From IMG/VR virus record IMGVR_UViG_3300047168_000018, positions 1 through 64,000 of that record: a DNA stretch of 64,000 nucleotides; one strand, written 5' to 3'. Origin of the DNA: a virus. A program made the translations under genes and the position numbers. This document shows positions 1-7,679 of this stretch, piece by piece. Below the pieces are notes generated by a model, which did not search any database, was not told the DNA's origin, and was given only the letters and a program-made list of their open reading frames with translations. The number at the start of each line of letters is the position of its first letter. Positions within the stretch are counted from its first letter, which is position 1.

Positions 1-2
1 TT

Positions 3-476
3 CGTCAGCCGCCGCCGGTGCCGCAGCCCGCCGTGCAAGCCCGCATCGACGAGTTCCGCGACGAATTTCCGCTGTTCATGGCGCCCGGCTGGAAAGGCGA
101 AGCCTTCACCCGGGCGGTGCAGGCCATCGACATGGCGGTCGCCAACGAAGGCTTCATGCCGAACACCGACGACTATTGGGACGAGGTCCGCGACCGCATG
201 CGCGAGGCCAATCTCGTTCCCGCCGAGGCCCGGCAATCTCCCCAGCGCGTCGCCGAACCCCGGCGAGCGCCCGAACGCCGGGGGCCGCCGACGATGGGGG
301 CGGCACAGCCGCGCTCCGCAAATGGCGGCACGCAGGTGAAGATTTCGCCCGAGCGCAAGCAGGCGATGATTGCCATCGGGTGCCTTGATCCCGATGGGCG
401 CACTGTCACGGATCGCAACAAGTTCAACCGGGTGCTCAAGCAGTATTCCGAGTTCGACCGTGCGAACAACGTCTAG
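3..476 (+). CDS. Putative scaffolding-type virion protein, 5' end cut by window edge
   Basis: The reading frame is open to the left edge, so this is the C-terminal part of a longer gene; a GTG at 18 is probably internal. The visible 158 residues are charged and mostly helical with a Pro/Arg-rich linker in the middle. They end in a compact segment (SPERKQAMIAIG followed by RVLKQYSEFDR) of the kind seen at the C terminus of phage scaffolding proteins. It lies immediately upstream of the decoration and capsid genes, where scaffolds usually are. Scaffold is an inference from position and composition; no diagnostic motif is seen. Confidence 0.55.
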   Translation, partial: RQPPPVPQPAVQARIDEFRDEFPLFMAPGWKGEAFTRAVQAIDMAVANEGFMPNTDDYWDEVRDRMREANLVPAEARQSPQRVAEPRRAPERRGPPTMGAAQPRSANGGTQVKISPERKQAMIAIGCLDPDGRTVTDRNKFNRVLKQYSEFDRANNV

Positions 477-478
477 GA

Positions 479-1075
479 ATGGCGATGAGCGGTAACGACG
501 AACGCATGGGCGCGGCCGACGACGGGAAATCCGCCGGCGGCCGCGGTACGCGTGGTCGGGCGCAAGTCGACCCGCGGCTCCTCGCCGATCGCGAGGCGGC
601 CGAACGTGACTTCACCGAAGATCGCGACATGAGCGAGGACGAGCGCCTCGAATTGTTCCGCGAATCGCTGGTGCAATCTGTCCTTCCCGATTTGCCTCGT
701 ATGCCCGGCTACCACACATGCTGGCTTACGACCTCGAACCCCCGCGACTCGATCCAGTGGCGCATCCGCATCGGATACGAACTGGTGAAGGTTCAGGATT
801 GCCCCGGCTGGGACGGTGTTACCGTCGCTGCGGGTGATTATGCGGGCGTGATCGCGGTCAACGAAATGGTGGCAGCCCGGATACCCCTCGGCCTCTACAA
901 TCGCTACATGCGAGAGGTCCATCACACGCTCCCCCTCAAGGAGGAGGAGAAACTGCGCTCGCAGATCGACGAATTCGCGGGCGCGGCGGAACGGCGGGGT
1001 TCCAGGGTTCTCGAAGGCGACGGGACGGCGGAATTGGTTCAACGAGCCAAGCCGATGCCCCCGTTGGATGCCTAG
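479..1075 (+). CDS. Conserved phage protein of the capsid operon, function unknown
   Basis: 198 residues, two bases after the preceding stop. The N-terminal third is charged and low complexity. The core contains a Pro-Gly-Tyr-His-x-Cys-Trp-Leu patch (residues ~76-85), then a compact alpha/beta region with Tyr-Glu-Leu-Val-Lys and an Asn-Glu-Met motif. This resembles a protein found just upstream of the major capsid gene in several podovirus-like genomes, whose role is not known to me. It could be a scaffold partner or a minor head protein. No membrane segment or enzymatic motif is visible. Confidence 0.6.
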   Translation: MAMSGNDERMGAADDGKSAGGRGTRGRAQVDPRLLADREAAERDFTEDRDMSEDERLELFRESLVQSVLPDLPRMPGYHTCWLTTSNPRDSIQWRIRIGYELVKVQDCPGWDGVTVAAGDYAGVIAVNEMVAARIPLGLYNRYMREVHHTLPLKEEEKLRSQIDEFAGAAERRGSRVLEGDGTAELVQRAKPMPPLDA

Positions 1076-1130
1076 CCCCTAGTCCAGAAGGTTTCGGCCT
1101 GGCTCCCGGCATCAACCGTGGAGTAGGCAC

Positions 1131-1718
1131 ATGGCTTCAGTTTCTTCGCCTTATGGCGCGCAGCCGATCAGTTCGGGCAGCGGCATCGTACGCGCCGAGC
1201 GCATGCCGAACGGCATCGCCAGCGCCTACGGCACGAACATCTTCAAGTGGGATCCGATCGCGCTGACTTCGGGCCTCATCACCAAAGTCGCGCTCGGCAC
1301 CGTTCCGCTGTTCGGCTTCTTCGCCGGCGTTGAATACACCCCGCTCGGCGGGCGTCCGGTGGTATCGCCGTTCTGGCCGGCCGGCACCGTCGTCGACACG
1401 ACGTACGACTTCCTCGTCTATTACTGGCCCGCGTGGCTGCCCGATCTGCGCATCAAGGTTCAGGCCGACGGCAGTGTCGCCCAGGCGCTGATGGGGTCGG
1501 GCTTTGCCTTCAACAACCTCACCGCAGGCAGCACAAGCACGGGCCTTTCGGCCTGCACGGTCGCGCACGCCGGCGTCGCCTCCGGCACGCAGGCGCAGCT
1601 GGCGTTCGTCGAGTTCGCGACCGATGTCGGCTCGACCCCCGGTGACGCCTACACCGACCTGATCTGCACCGTCGCCTACCCGCAGGTCGGCTTCGCCGGT
1701 CAGACCTCGATCGGCTGA
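1131..1718 (+). CDS. Putative head decoration / capsid-stabilising protein
   Basis: 195 residues with a GGAG ribosome site eight bases before the ATG. The N terminus (MASVSSPYGAQPISSGSG) matches the Ser-Pro-Tyr-Gly-x-x-Pro opening typical of small phage head proteins encoded next to the major capsid gene. The rest is rich in Gly, Ala, Thr and aromatic residues in beta-strand patterns, and ends in a short Gly/Thr tail. In the ancestral order it would be directly followed by the capsid gene, but a leftward GIY-YIG gene now separates them. The last 19 nt are also used, antisense, by that endonuclease. Confidence 0.6.
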   Translation: MASVSSPYGAQPISSGSGIVRAERMPNGIASAYGTNIFKWDPIALTSGLITKVALGTVPLFGFFAGVEYTPLGGRPVVSPFWPAGTVVDTTYDFLVYYWPAWLPDLRIKVQADGSVAQALMGSGFAFNNLTAGSTSTGLSACTVAHAGVASGTQAQLAFVEFATDVGSTPGDAYTDLICTVAYPQVGFAGQTSIG

Positions 1719-2743
1719 TGAACGCCGTCGGCAGCAACGCTCTGCGCGTCGGAGGCGGCCTTTTCGGCAGCCTTGCGGGCGGCTGCGCGTTGCTTGCCAG
1801 CGGCCATCGCAGCAAGGCGCGCGGCGCGCAGTTCGGGGTTCTGCGCTGCGGCCTTCAGCCCGGCGACACGCTTGGCGCGGACCTCGGGATCGCTCCACGC
1901 CGAAGCCTGCTCGGCAGATCGTTGTTCGGACGTTTTCGCCCCGTTGACGGCACGCATCGTGGCACTTCGGCCAGGACTGGGCGGCTTCGGCTCGGCTGGC
2001 TCACGTCCAGCAGCCTTCGCTGCGGCAGCCGCCTTGATGCCGGCAATGCGCCGCGCCCGGACATCGGGATTGCTCCACGAGGACGCAATGCCGGCAGACC
2101 GGCCAGCGAGCATCGCCGCGCGTTTCTCGGGGTCTTCCCAGGCAGCAGACTTCTTGGCACCGAGACGTTTGCGGTAGGCCGGATCGCTCCACCTGACACG
2201 CAGTCCTTCGGACATCAAAACGCGAGCCTCTGGCGTGTGAGCCAGAGCAAGATTCGCAAGACGCGCTTCCAGGGCGCGTGCCGTCTTGGCCTTCTTTTTG
2301 CCGCGCATCGCGAGCACCCGCTTGGCACGGTGCTCTACGTCCTTCCACAGACGCTCATTCTGCGCGGTCGCCGCAGCACCACGCACCTCAAGGGCAGGCA
2401 TCCATCGTTCTGGGCGATCCTCCCATCCGGCCAGGATGTTCGTCAGGATGCCGCCTGGATCAATGTCGCGGCGACCAAAGTGCTTGATGTATTCACGCTC
2501 AATGCGGATCGCATCGGGATAGCCGTCACACTCGGCCAAGATGACGATCTCGGGTTCGATGCCGACGCTCAGGTGAGCGGCCATCACTTCGTTGACGCGG
2601 AAGTTCGGATGACCGGCTTCCGAGTGAGCGGAACGAAGGTGCCGAAGCGGTCGGTCGCGCCCTCCCATCCCGACATAGAAGATCGTGCCGCGGGTTTCCT
2701 CGCGCATGTCCACCAGCGCGTAGACGATCGGATTGCTTGCCAT
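1700..2743 (-). CDS. GIY-YIG homing endonuclease with NUMOD3-like repeats
   Basis: 347 residues from the ATG at 2743, which has GGAGG five bases upstream; the frame is open 40 codons further but without a ribosome site. The N-terminal domain has the GIY-YIG pattern (IVYALVDM then IFYVGMGG), followed by Arg- and Glu-containing helices (REYIKHFG) expected for the nuclease fold. The C-terminal half carries at least four repeats of the type W-S-D-P-x-x-R/K, as in NUMOD3 DNA-binding modules, embedded in Ala/Lys-rich helices. It is inserted between decoration and capsid genes and transcribed against them; its last codons run antisense to the decoration gene. A free-standing homing endonuclease is the best reading. 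Confidence 0.9.
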   Translation of the reverse strand: MASNPIVYALVDMREETRGTIFYVGMGGRDRPLRHLRSAHSEAGHPNFRVNEVMAAHLSVGIEPEIVILAECDGYPDAIRIEREYIKHFGRRDIDPGGILTNILAGWEDRPERWMPALEVRGAAATAQNERLWKDVEHRAKRVLAMRGKKKAKTARALEARLANLALAHTPEARVLMSEGLRVRWSDPAYRKRLGAKKSAAWEDPEKRAAMLAGRSAGIASSWSNPDVRARRIAGIKAAAAAKAAGREPAEPKPPSPGRSATMRAVNGAKTSEQRSAEQASAWSDPEVRAKRVAGLKAAAQNPELRAARLAAMAAGKQRAAARKAAEKAASDAQSVAADGVHQPIEV

Positions 2744-2771
2744 TTTGGCCTCCAACTGGCGTGCAAAACCG

Positions 2772-2800
2772 ATCATACCGCAGTCCAGCGTGATAGTCCA
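2772..2800 (-). promoter_or_regulatory. Candidate promoter for the leftward GIY-YIG gene
   Basis: Read on the minus strand, TGGACT (2800-2795) and TATGAT (2777-2772) are separated by 17 bases, giving four of six and five of six matches to sigma-70 hexamers. The -10 lies about 28 bases upstream of the ATG at 2743. This would allow expression of the endonuclease independently of the rightward virion operon. It is a visual match only. Confidence 0.4.
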
Positions 2801-2862
2801 GAAATCCGTGTAGTTAAACGCGGCCAGCGTGAAGAAGCGCAAAATTACCTCCCCAACCCCCA

Positions 2863-2887
2863 AAATCCAGAGCGTAACCCTGGATTT
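2863..2887. terminator. Inverted repeat just upstream of the major capsid gene
   Basis: Perfect 8-bp arms, AAATCCAG (2863-2870) and CTGGATTT (2880-2887), with a 9-nt loop. They end six bases before the capsid ribosome site (AGGAGA at 2893-2898). There is no clear T-run. It could be a weak terminator, a transcript-stabilising hairpin at the 5' end of a processed capsid mRNA, or part of the endonuclease insertion border. Confidence 0.35.
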
Positions 2888-2905
2888 GTCTCAGGAGAGT
2901 AGACA

Positions 2906-3820
2906 ATGGCTAGCCCGATGAGAAGCACAGATTTCCGTTCGATCGTAGAACCAATCCTCAACGAGGAATTCGACGGTGTCTACGAGCAGCGCGTAGACGA
3001 GTGGCGCGGCCCGTTCCGCGAGCAGACTGGCATCCCGCGCAACTATCACGAGGAGCCGGTGTTGTATGGGTTCTCGGCGGCGCCGGAATTGCCGGACGGT
3101 TCGCCGGTCACGTATCAGTCGGGCGGCGTGCTCTACATGAAGCGGTATCAGTACCGGGTGTGGGGCTTGGCTTTCGCGCTGACGCAGGTGCTGGTCGAGG
3201 ACGGCGATCACATCAAGATCGGCCAGATTTATGCGCGGCATCTGTCGCAGTCGCTGATCGAGACGACGGAACTGAATTGCGCGAACGTGCTGAACCGCGC
3301 GTTCAACTCGTCCTACCCCGGCGGCGACGGTGTTGCGCTGAACGTCAACAACCATCCGATCGTCGGCGCGACGTTCTCCAACGTGCTCTCGACGGCGGCG
3401 GCGCTGTCGCAGACCTCGCTCGAACAGATGCTCGTGCAGGTCCGTCAGGCGGTCGACAACAACGGCAAGCGCATCCGGCTGATGCCGCGCGCCGTCACCT
3501 GCGCCCCGGCCAACGTGTTCCAGGCCGAGACGATCCTGAAGTCGGCGCTTCGTACCGGCACGTCGAACAACGACGTGAACCCCATCAACACGATGGGCCT
3601 CCTCAAGGAGGGCCAGTACAACATGAGCCGCCTGACCTCGAACACCGCATGGTGGGTCAACACCGACGCGCCCGAGGGGCTGAAGCTGATGATCCGCCGG
3701 GGTCTCAAGCGCAGCATGGAGGGAGATTTCGCGACGGACACGATGCGCTTTAAGGCGACCAAGCGAGAGGCGTATGGATTCACTGACCCCAGGGGGGTCT
3801 ATGGTACCCCGGGCCTCTGA
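2906..3820 (+). CDS. Major capsid protein
   Basis: 304 residues with a strong AGGAGA site eight bases before ATG. It opens with a segment (DFRSIVEPILNEEFDGVY) typical of HK97-fold capsid proteins of the Mu gpT-like or podovirus type. It continues with an E-loop-like region and a long central helix (ILKSALRTG area), and ends in a basic strand region. Length and position after the scaffold and decoration genes fit. HK97 fold is inferred from family-like patterning, not from a computed match. It is bounded on both sides by homing endonuclease genes: leftward GIY-YIG upstream and rightward endonuclease VII-like downstream. Confidence 0.85.
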   Translation: MASPMRSTDFRSIVEPILNEEFDGVYEQRVDEWRGPFREQTGIPRNYHEEPVLYGFSAAPELPDGSPVTYQSGGVLYMKRYQYRVWGLAFALTQVLVEDGDHIKIGQIYARHLSQSLIETTELNCANVLNRAFNSSYPGGDGVALNVNNHPIVGATFSNVLSTAAALSQTSLEQMLVQVRQAVDNNGKRIRLMPRAVTCAPANVFQAETILKSALRTGTSNNDVNPINTMGLLKEGQYNMSRLTSNTAWWVNTDAPEGLKLMIRRGLKRSMEGDFATDTMRFKATKREAYGFTDPRGVYGTPGL

Positions 3821-3838
3821 GGCGTTGATTTTAAACGA

Positions 3839-3878
3839 GTTTTTGGCCTGTGCAGGAGTCCTTGTATCGGCCAAAAAC
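3839..3878. terminator. Long inverted repeat after the major capsid gene
   Basis: Perfect 10-bp arms GTTTTTGGCC (3839-3848) and GGCCAAAAAC (3869-3878) with a 20-nt loop, 18 bases after the capsid stop. The outer A/T runs give U-rich flanks on either strand, so it may act as a factor-independent terminator, or a pausing or RNase site, that caps the capsid message before the inserted endonuclease gene. Confidence 0.55.
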
Positions 3879-3882
3879 ACGC

Positions 3883-3912
3883 TTGATATTCCGCTGGTGT
3901 AAGGGGTATAAA
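3883..3912 (+). promoter_or_regulatory. Sigma-70-like promoter of the endonuclease VII-like gene
   Basis: TTGATA (3883-3888) and TATAAA (3907-3912) are separated by 18 bases, each one mismatch from consensus. The -10 also sits within a small hairpin (GGTAT/ATACC). It lies immediately after the capsid inverted repeat and about 26 bases upstream of the endonuclease start, giving the insert its own transcription. Confidence 0.6.
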
Positions 3913-3937
3913 GATACCGCACCAGATGGAGGCTACG

Positions 3938-4618
3938 ATGTCGGCTAGGCTGTTTGTGGCGTGTCAGGTTGAAGGTTGCGGTCGGACCCATAAGGCTCGC
4001 GGGTTTTGCGCTTCGCATTACCAGCAGTTCAAGATGAGCCGACCGATCACGCCGGAGATAAAGACGCGGGACATGCGACCGCCACCGGAATGCACCGAAG
4101 CCGGATGCCACGAGCCGGTAAAGTCGAAGGGCCTATGTCAGATGCACTACGCTAGGCTGCTCCGTCACGGCCACACGAGGCGCAGCACGAATGGGCACGG
4201 CCCCCTTCGTCAATGCTCCGTTGCGGGCTGCACGGACCACCATTACGCGCTCGGGATGTGCCACAAGCACCATATCCGGGCACGTAAGCTAAAAGTGCAT
4301 GGCCTCACGATCAGCGACGTGACGAGGATGATTGCGGATCAGGAAGGCAGGTGCGCTATCTGCAAGATGGAGGCGCGAAAACAGAACCACCTGTCCACGC
4401 GCGTGCATGATCTATGCGTCGACCATGACCACAAAACGGGTGCCGTGCGCGGGATGCTCTGCGACTCCTGCAACCGGGGCATCGGCCTTTTCGGAGACGA
4501 CATTTCCTTGCTGGAAGCGGCGCTGGCTTATCTCAAGCGTCACGCCCCCGAGCCGCAGCGCGAGACCGCCTATACGCTCCCTGGCGAGCCGCTTTGGCCG
4601 CCCGGCTTTGTGAACTGA
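3938..4618 (+). CDS. Endonuclease VII-like (His-Me finger) homing endonuclease with zinc knuckles
   Basis: 226 residues; I chose the ATG at 3938 because GGAGG stands five bases before it, rather than the ATG at 3926. The N-terminal half has three Cys/His repeats (GC-x7-GFC-x2-HY type), likely zinc-binding DNA contacts. The C-terminal domain has the recombination endonuclease VII pattern: CAIC, then LCVDHDHKTGAVRGMLC with the catalytic Asp-His-Asp-His, then CN-R-G-G-FGDD. It sits between capsid and the next virion gene with its own promoter. Its start region (GGAGGCTACGATG) is repeated exactly at the next gene, marking an insertion border. T4 endo VII resolves junctions; here homing is the likelier role. 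Confidence 0.9.
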   Translation: MSARLFVACQVEGCGRTHKARGFCASHYQQFKMSRPITPEIKTRDMRPPPECTEAGCHEPVKSKGLCQMHYARLLRHGHTRRSTNGHGPLRQCSVAGCTDHHYALGMCHKHHIRARKLKVHGLTISDVTRMIADQEGRCAICKMEARKQNHLSTRVHDLCVDHDHKTGAVRGMLCDSCNRGIGLFGDDISLLEAALAYLKRHAPEPQRETAYTLPGEPLWPPGFVN

Positions 4619-4630
4619 CCGGAGGCTACG

Positions 4631-5386
4631 ATGCACGCTTCTGATGACCTCTACTTGGGGAGCACGATCGGCGGTCCCGACGGGCTTTCGCTGTTCGCCA
4701 CGGCGGCCGAAAACCCGACGACGCAGGCCGGCGTCGGCCCGGCGGGGCGCATCTTCTTCCTGAACGTGACCCCGCTGACGTTGCAGACGAACAACCTGCG
4801 CGCGTCGGCGGCGATCTCGACGACCGCCCTCGCGCTTTCGGCCGGCACGAACATCACGGCGGGCACCGCGCCCGATGGTTCCGGTGCCATCGTCTACCTG
4901 CTGGACTGCAACCGGGGCGTCTCGCTGACATCGGCCTCGAACCTGTCGGCCATCAACTTCACGATGGTCGGCTACGACCTCTATGGCCGAAAGACTTCGT
5001 CCACGATTGCCGGCCCGAACGCCAACACCGTCAATTTCCCCAAATGCGTCGTGTCGGTTCTGTCGGTGACGGCCAGCACGACGAGCGCGAACTCCGTGTC
5101 GATCGGCACGGCCGACCTGTTCGGCTTTCCGTTCCTTATCAAGAACGCGGTCTATCTCGGCGTGCCGAAATGGGACAGCACCCTGGCGGCGAACGCCGGC
5201 ACCTTCACCGCCGGCGACCAGACGAACCCGGCGACGGCGTCGACCGGCGACCCTCGCGGCACCTACGCGCAGGCCGGCAACCCCTCGAACGGCACGCGCC
5301 AGCTGATCGTGCCGTTCACCCTGGATGCGTCGCAATGCGGTCCGTTCCTCATCCCGACCAGCACGATCGGCGTCACGCCCGCATAG
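4631..5386 (+). CDS. Virion structural protein, capsid-proximal, unknown role
   Basis: 251 residues, start preceded by GGAGG. The sequence is Gly/Ala/Thr/Ser-rich beta structure without charge clusters, membrane spans or catalytic motifs. It begins MHASDDLYLGS and has hydrophobic strands ending in FLIPTSTIGVTPA. Composition and place in the capsid operon argue for a minor head or head-surface protein. The upstream border is the homing endonuclease insertion. Confidence 0.55.
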   Translation: MHASDDLYLGSTIGGPDGLSLFATAAENPTTQAGVGPAGRIFFLNVTPLTLQTNNLRASAAISTTALALSAGTNITAGTAPDGSGAIVYLLDCNRGVSLTSASNLSAINFTMVGYDLYGRKTSSTIAGPNANTVNFPKCVVSVLSVTASTTSANSVSIGTADLFGFPFLIKNAVYLGVPKWDSTLAANAGTFTAGDQTNPATASTGDPRGTYAQAGNPSNGTRQLIVPFTLDASQCGPFLIPTSTIGVTPA

Positions 5387-5396
5387 GAGGACCACA

Positions 5397-5735
5397 ATGC
5401 TTCCCCCCGAAAAAGTCGACGCCTTCGTCGAAGCCGGCGCGGCCGCGGCGCAGGCCGAGATCGACAAGCTGGCCGAGTTTCGCCACACGCCGTCTTGGAG
5501 CGATCTTCAGGCCGCCATCAAGGGCACGCTGCGCTTCATCGCGACCTATGATCCGAGCGCCGAGGAACCGGCCGCCGAGGAACCGGCCGCCGAAGGCGGC
5601 ACCGAAGGCGCGGACAACGTCGTGTCGATCACCACTTCCGGCGCAGGTGTGGTCCCGGCGCCGGTAGACGGCGGGGCTTCTGGTTCGCCGGAGGCCCCGC
5701 CAACCGAACAGCCCGAGCCGCCCCAGGCCGCGTAA
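5397..5735 (+). CDS. Small acidic virion-operon protein
   Basis: 112 residues; the ATG at 5397 has AGGAGG seven bases upstream. The N-terminal ~55 residues form a helix-rich domain (Glu-Lys-Val-Asp, then IDKLAEF and LRFIATYD). A Pro/Glu/Ala-rich, repeat-like tail (AEEPAAEEPAAEGG) follows. The stop codon abuts the next ATG. No function recognised; low-complexity tails like this are common in minor head proteins. Confidence 0.55.
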   Translation: MLPPEKVDAFVEAGAAAAQAEIDKLAEFRHTPSWSDLQAAIKGTLRFIATYDPSAEEPAAEEPAAEGGTEGADNVVSITTSGAGVVPAPVDGGASGSPEAPPTEQPEPPQAA

Positions 5736-6377
5736 ATGCCCCATCCCATCGTCACGACGATCACGCTTGCCGCCGGGTCCGCGAACGCCATCGCGCTGTC
5801 CCAGTCCGGCACCGCGAACACGCCGCTGACGCTGAACGGCGCGCTCGTATCGGGCGGCGTTGCGACGCTGACCCCGACCAGGCGCGTCGCGATCACCAGC
5901 GCGGGCAACGACAGCGGCATCACGTTCACGGTGACAGGCACCGCCAGGGCCGAGCGCAACAACGTCGTGCAGTCGGAGACGATCACCGGCGGCAACGCGG
6001 CGGCGGTCTATACGACGCAGGACTTCGCGACGGTGACGGCGATCACGCCGAGCGGCAACACCGCAGCGTCGGTGACGGCCGGCACGAACAGCATCGCCTC
6101 CGGTCCCTGGGTGCCGTGGTCGGACTATGCCGAGGATTTTCAGGTCAACTGGTACGCCTACGTGACCGCCGGCACGCCGTCCTATCAGGTCGACTACACG
6201 AACGACGACGTGTTTGGGCTGTGGCTGCCGTCGACCGTTCCGTTTCCGAGGGCGATCGCCGGAACCTCCGCCACCACGACCGGCGGCGGACAGTTCACGA
6301 ACCCGATCACCGCCTCGCGCCTGACGCTGACGGCGGCGGGCACGGTGCAGCTTACCCAGCAACAGCAAGGGACGTGA
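5736..6377 (+). CDS. Virion protein, beta-rich, unknown
   Basis: 213 residues starting on the base after the previous stop. Gly/Thr/Ala-rich beta strands (IVTTITLAAGSANAIALS) are followed by aromatic strands (WVPWSDYAEDFQVNWYAYV) and a Gln-rich C terminus. The pattern suggests an immunoglobulin- or jelly-roll-like virion surface domain. No diagnostic motif; assigned by composition and operon context. Confidence 0.5.
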   Translation: MPHPIVTTITLAAGSANAIALSQSGTANTPLTLNGALVSGGVATLTPTRRVAITSAGNDSGITFTVTGTARAERNNVVQSETITGGNAAAVYTTQDFATVTAITPSGNTAASVTAGTNSIASGPWVPWSDYAEDFQVNWYAYVTAGTPSYQVDYTNDDVFGLWLPSTVPFPRAIAGTSATTTGGGQFTNPITASRLTLTAAGTVQLTQQQQGT

Positions 6378-6380
6378 TTC

Positions 6381-7679
6381 GTGGCGATCAGGCACATCCC
6401 CGACGGCGGCGATTTCGAGTTCTCGAAGGATTTCGGCTTCAGCGGAAGCGCGGTGGCTCGTCACGACGCCCGCAATTTGCCGAACAAGGCCGTCGACGAC
6501 GAGTACGGCGACGGTTCCTACGTGCAGTCCAGGCCGATGGGCGGTGCGCAGGACGTGCGTGCGCTGCGCCGCGCCCGTGGCGGCTCCGTAGGCGAACCGG
6601 ACTGGTCCGCCGATCGCGCGGCAGCAGACCGCATCCAGCCGGCCCAGCCGTCGCAGCGGCCTCCGATCGGCGAGAAGTCACCCGGTAAGAAGATGGGTGG
6701 CCGGATTCGTCGCGCCACTGGTGGCTCCGCCGATGATGACCGTCCTGGGCATGACCAACTCGGCGGCGATTTCAACAGCAACAGGGTTGTCGGCACCGTG
6801 CGTCGCGCTACGGGCTATAAAAACCCAGGCGGCAGCGGAACCACAACAACATATGGTCCAGAACAACCGCTCTACGCACACGACATCCCCATCGAAGACT
6901 TCAACAAGGAAAGTCGCGGCGGACGGATCAAGCGTGCAATGGGTGGCCCGGCAACCCCCGCCATGCCGCCTCAGATGCCGGCGCAGAACCCGACGCAGAT
7001 GATGCCGCAGCAGCCGATGATGGCGCGCGGCGGTCGGCTGAAGAAGGCGATGGGCGGCACGGTCGACGCCGACTACGAGCCGAAGATGGTTTCGTCCGAG
7101 GTCGGGCTGAACGCGAAGCCGAACATGAACATCCGTGCCGGCGGCAACCGCCACGCCTATGCTCAGGGCGGAGCGGCGATCCCCGGGCCGGCCCCGGCGT
7201 CGATGCAGGGCAACCCGCAGCAGGCCGCTTCCGCTTCTCCTTTGTCGCAGGCGACGATCACGATGCCCGCTCCGGCGATGGCGCAAGCGTCCGCGAAGAT
7301 GCTCGCGACCGGCGCAAAGCTGGGGGCGCGGCAAGCGGTCGGGCAGTTGGCGAACGCCGGCCAGCAGATCGCGGCTCGGCTGCGCGGTCAGGGACGCAGC
7401 GCAGCGCCCGAGATGGCGTCGCCCGTCGCACAACCGCCGCCGCGGCCCGAGCAGCAGGGCATCCCCGCGATGAAGAAGGGTGGCCACCTGACCGCTGCCG
7501 AACGGCACGCGCTGCCCAAAAGCGACTTTGCGCTACCGGGCGGCCGCTACCCGATTCCGGATCGGAATCACGCTGCGAATGCAAAGGCTCGGGTCAGCCA
7601 GTTCGGAACAGCGAAGGAAAAAACTGAGGTCAATGCTGCAGTCAGCCGGAAGTATCCTGGGATGGGACGGAAGGGCTAA
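6381..7679 (+). CDS. Low-complexity virion protein with repeated RGG modules (paralogue of the His-rich protein)
   Basis: 432 residues from GTG. The first ~30 residues contain FSKDFGFSGS, which recurs in the gene at 8550, so the two are paralogues over this N-terminal tag. The body is Pro/Gln/Met-rich with at least four modules of the form R-G-G-R-I/L-K/R-K/R-A-M/T-G-G (for example near residues 110, 180 and 215). The C terminus is a more ordered basic domain with LPKSDFALPGGRYPIPD. No enzymatic motif. It is probably an internal or minor virion component; its last 38 nt overlap the converging HNH gene. Confidence 0.55.
   Translation: MAIRHIPDGGDFEFSKDFGFSGSAVARHDARNLPNKAVDDEYGDGSYVQSRPMGGAQDVRALRRARGGSVGEPDWSADRAAADRIQPAQPSQRPPIGEKSPGKKMGGRIRRATGGSADDDRPGHDQLGGDFNSNRVVGTVRRATGYKNPGGSGTTTTYGPEQPLYAHDIPIEDFNKESRGGRIKRAMGGPATPAMPPQMPAQNPTQMMPQQPMMARGGRLKKAMGGTVDADYEPKMVSSEVGLNAKPNMNIRAGGNRHAYAQGGAAIPGPAPASMQGNPQQAASASPLSQATITMPAPAMAQASAKMLATGAKLGARQAVGQLANAGQQIAARLRGQGRSAAPEMASPVAQPPPRPEQQGIPAMKKGGHLTAAERHALPKSDFALPGGRYPIPDRNHAANAKARVSQFGTAKEKTEVNAAVSRKYPGMGRKG

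Noticed and set aside
1718-2902. Long rightward open frame (394 codons) between decoration and capsid genes
   Set aside because: It is the antisense shadow of the GIY-YIG gene, which has clear motifs, repeats and a ribosome site on the other strand.
2891-4111. 406-codon leftward open frame over the capsid gene
   Set aside because: Antisense to the major capsid gene and its downstream gap; Arg/Ala/Val-biased composition and no ribosome site.
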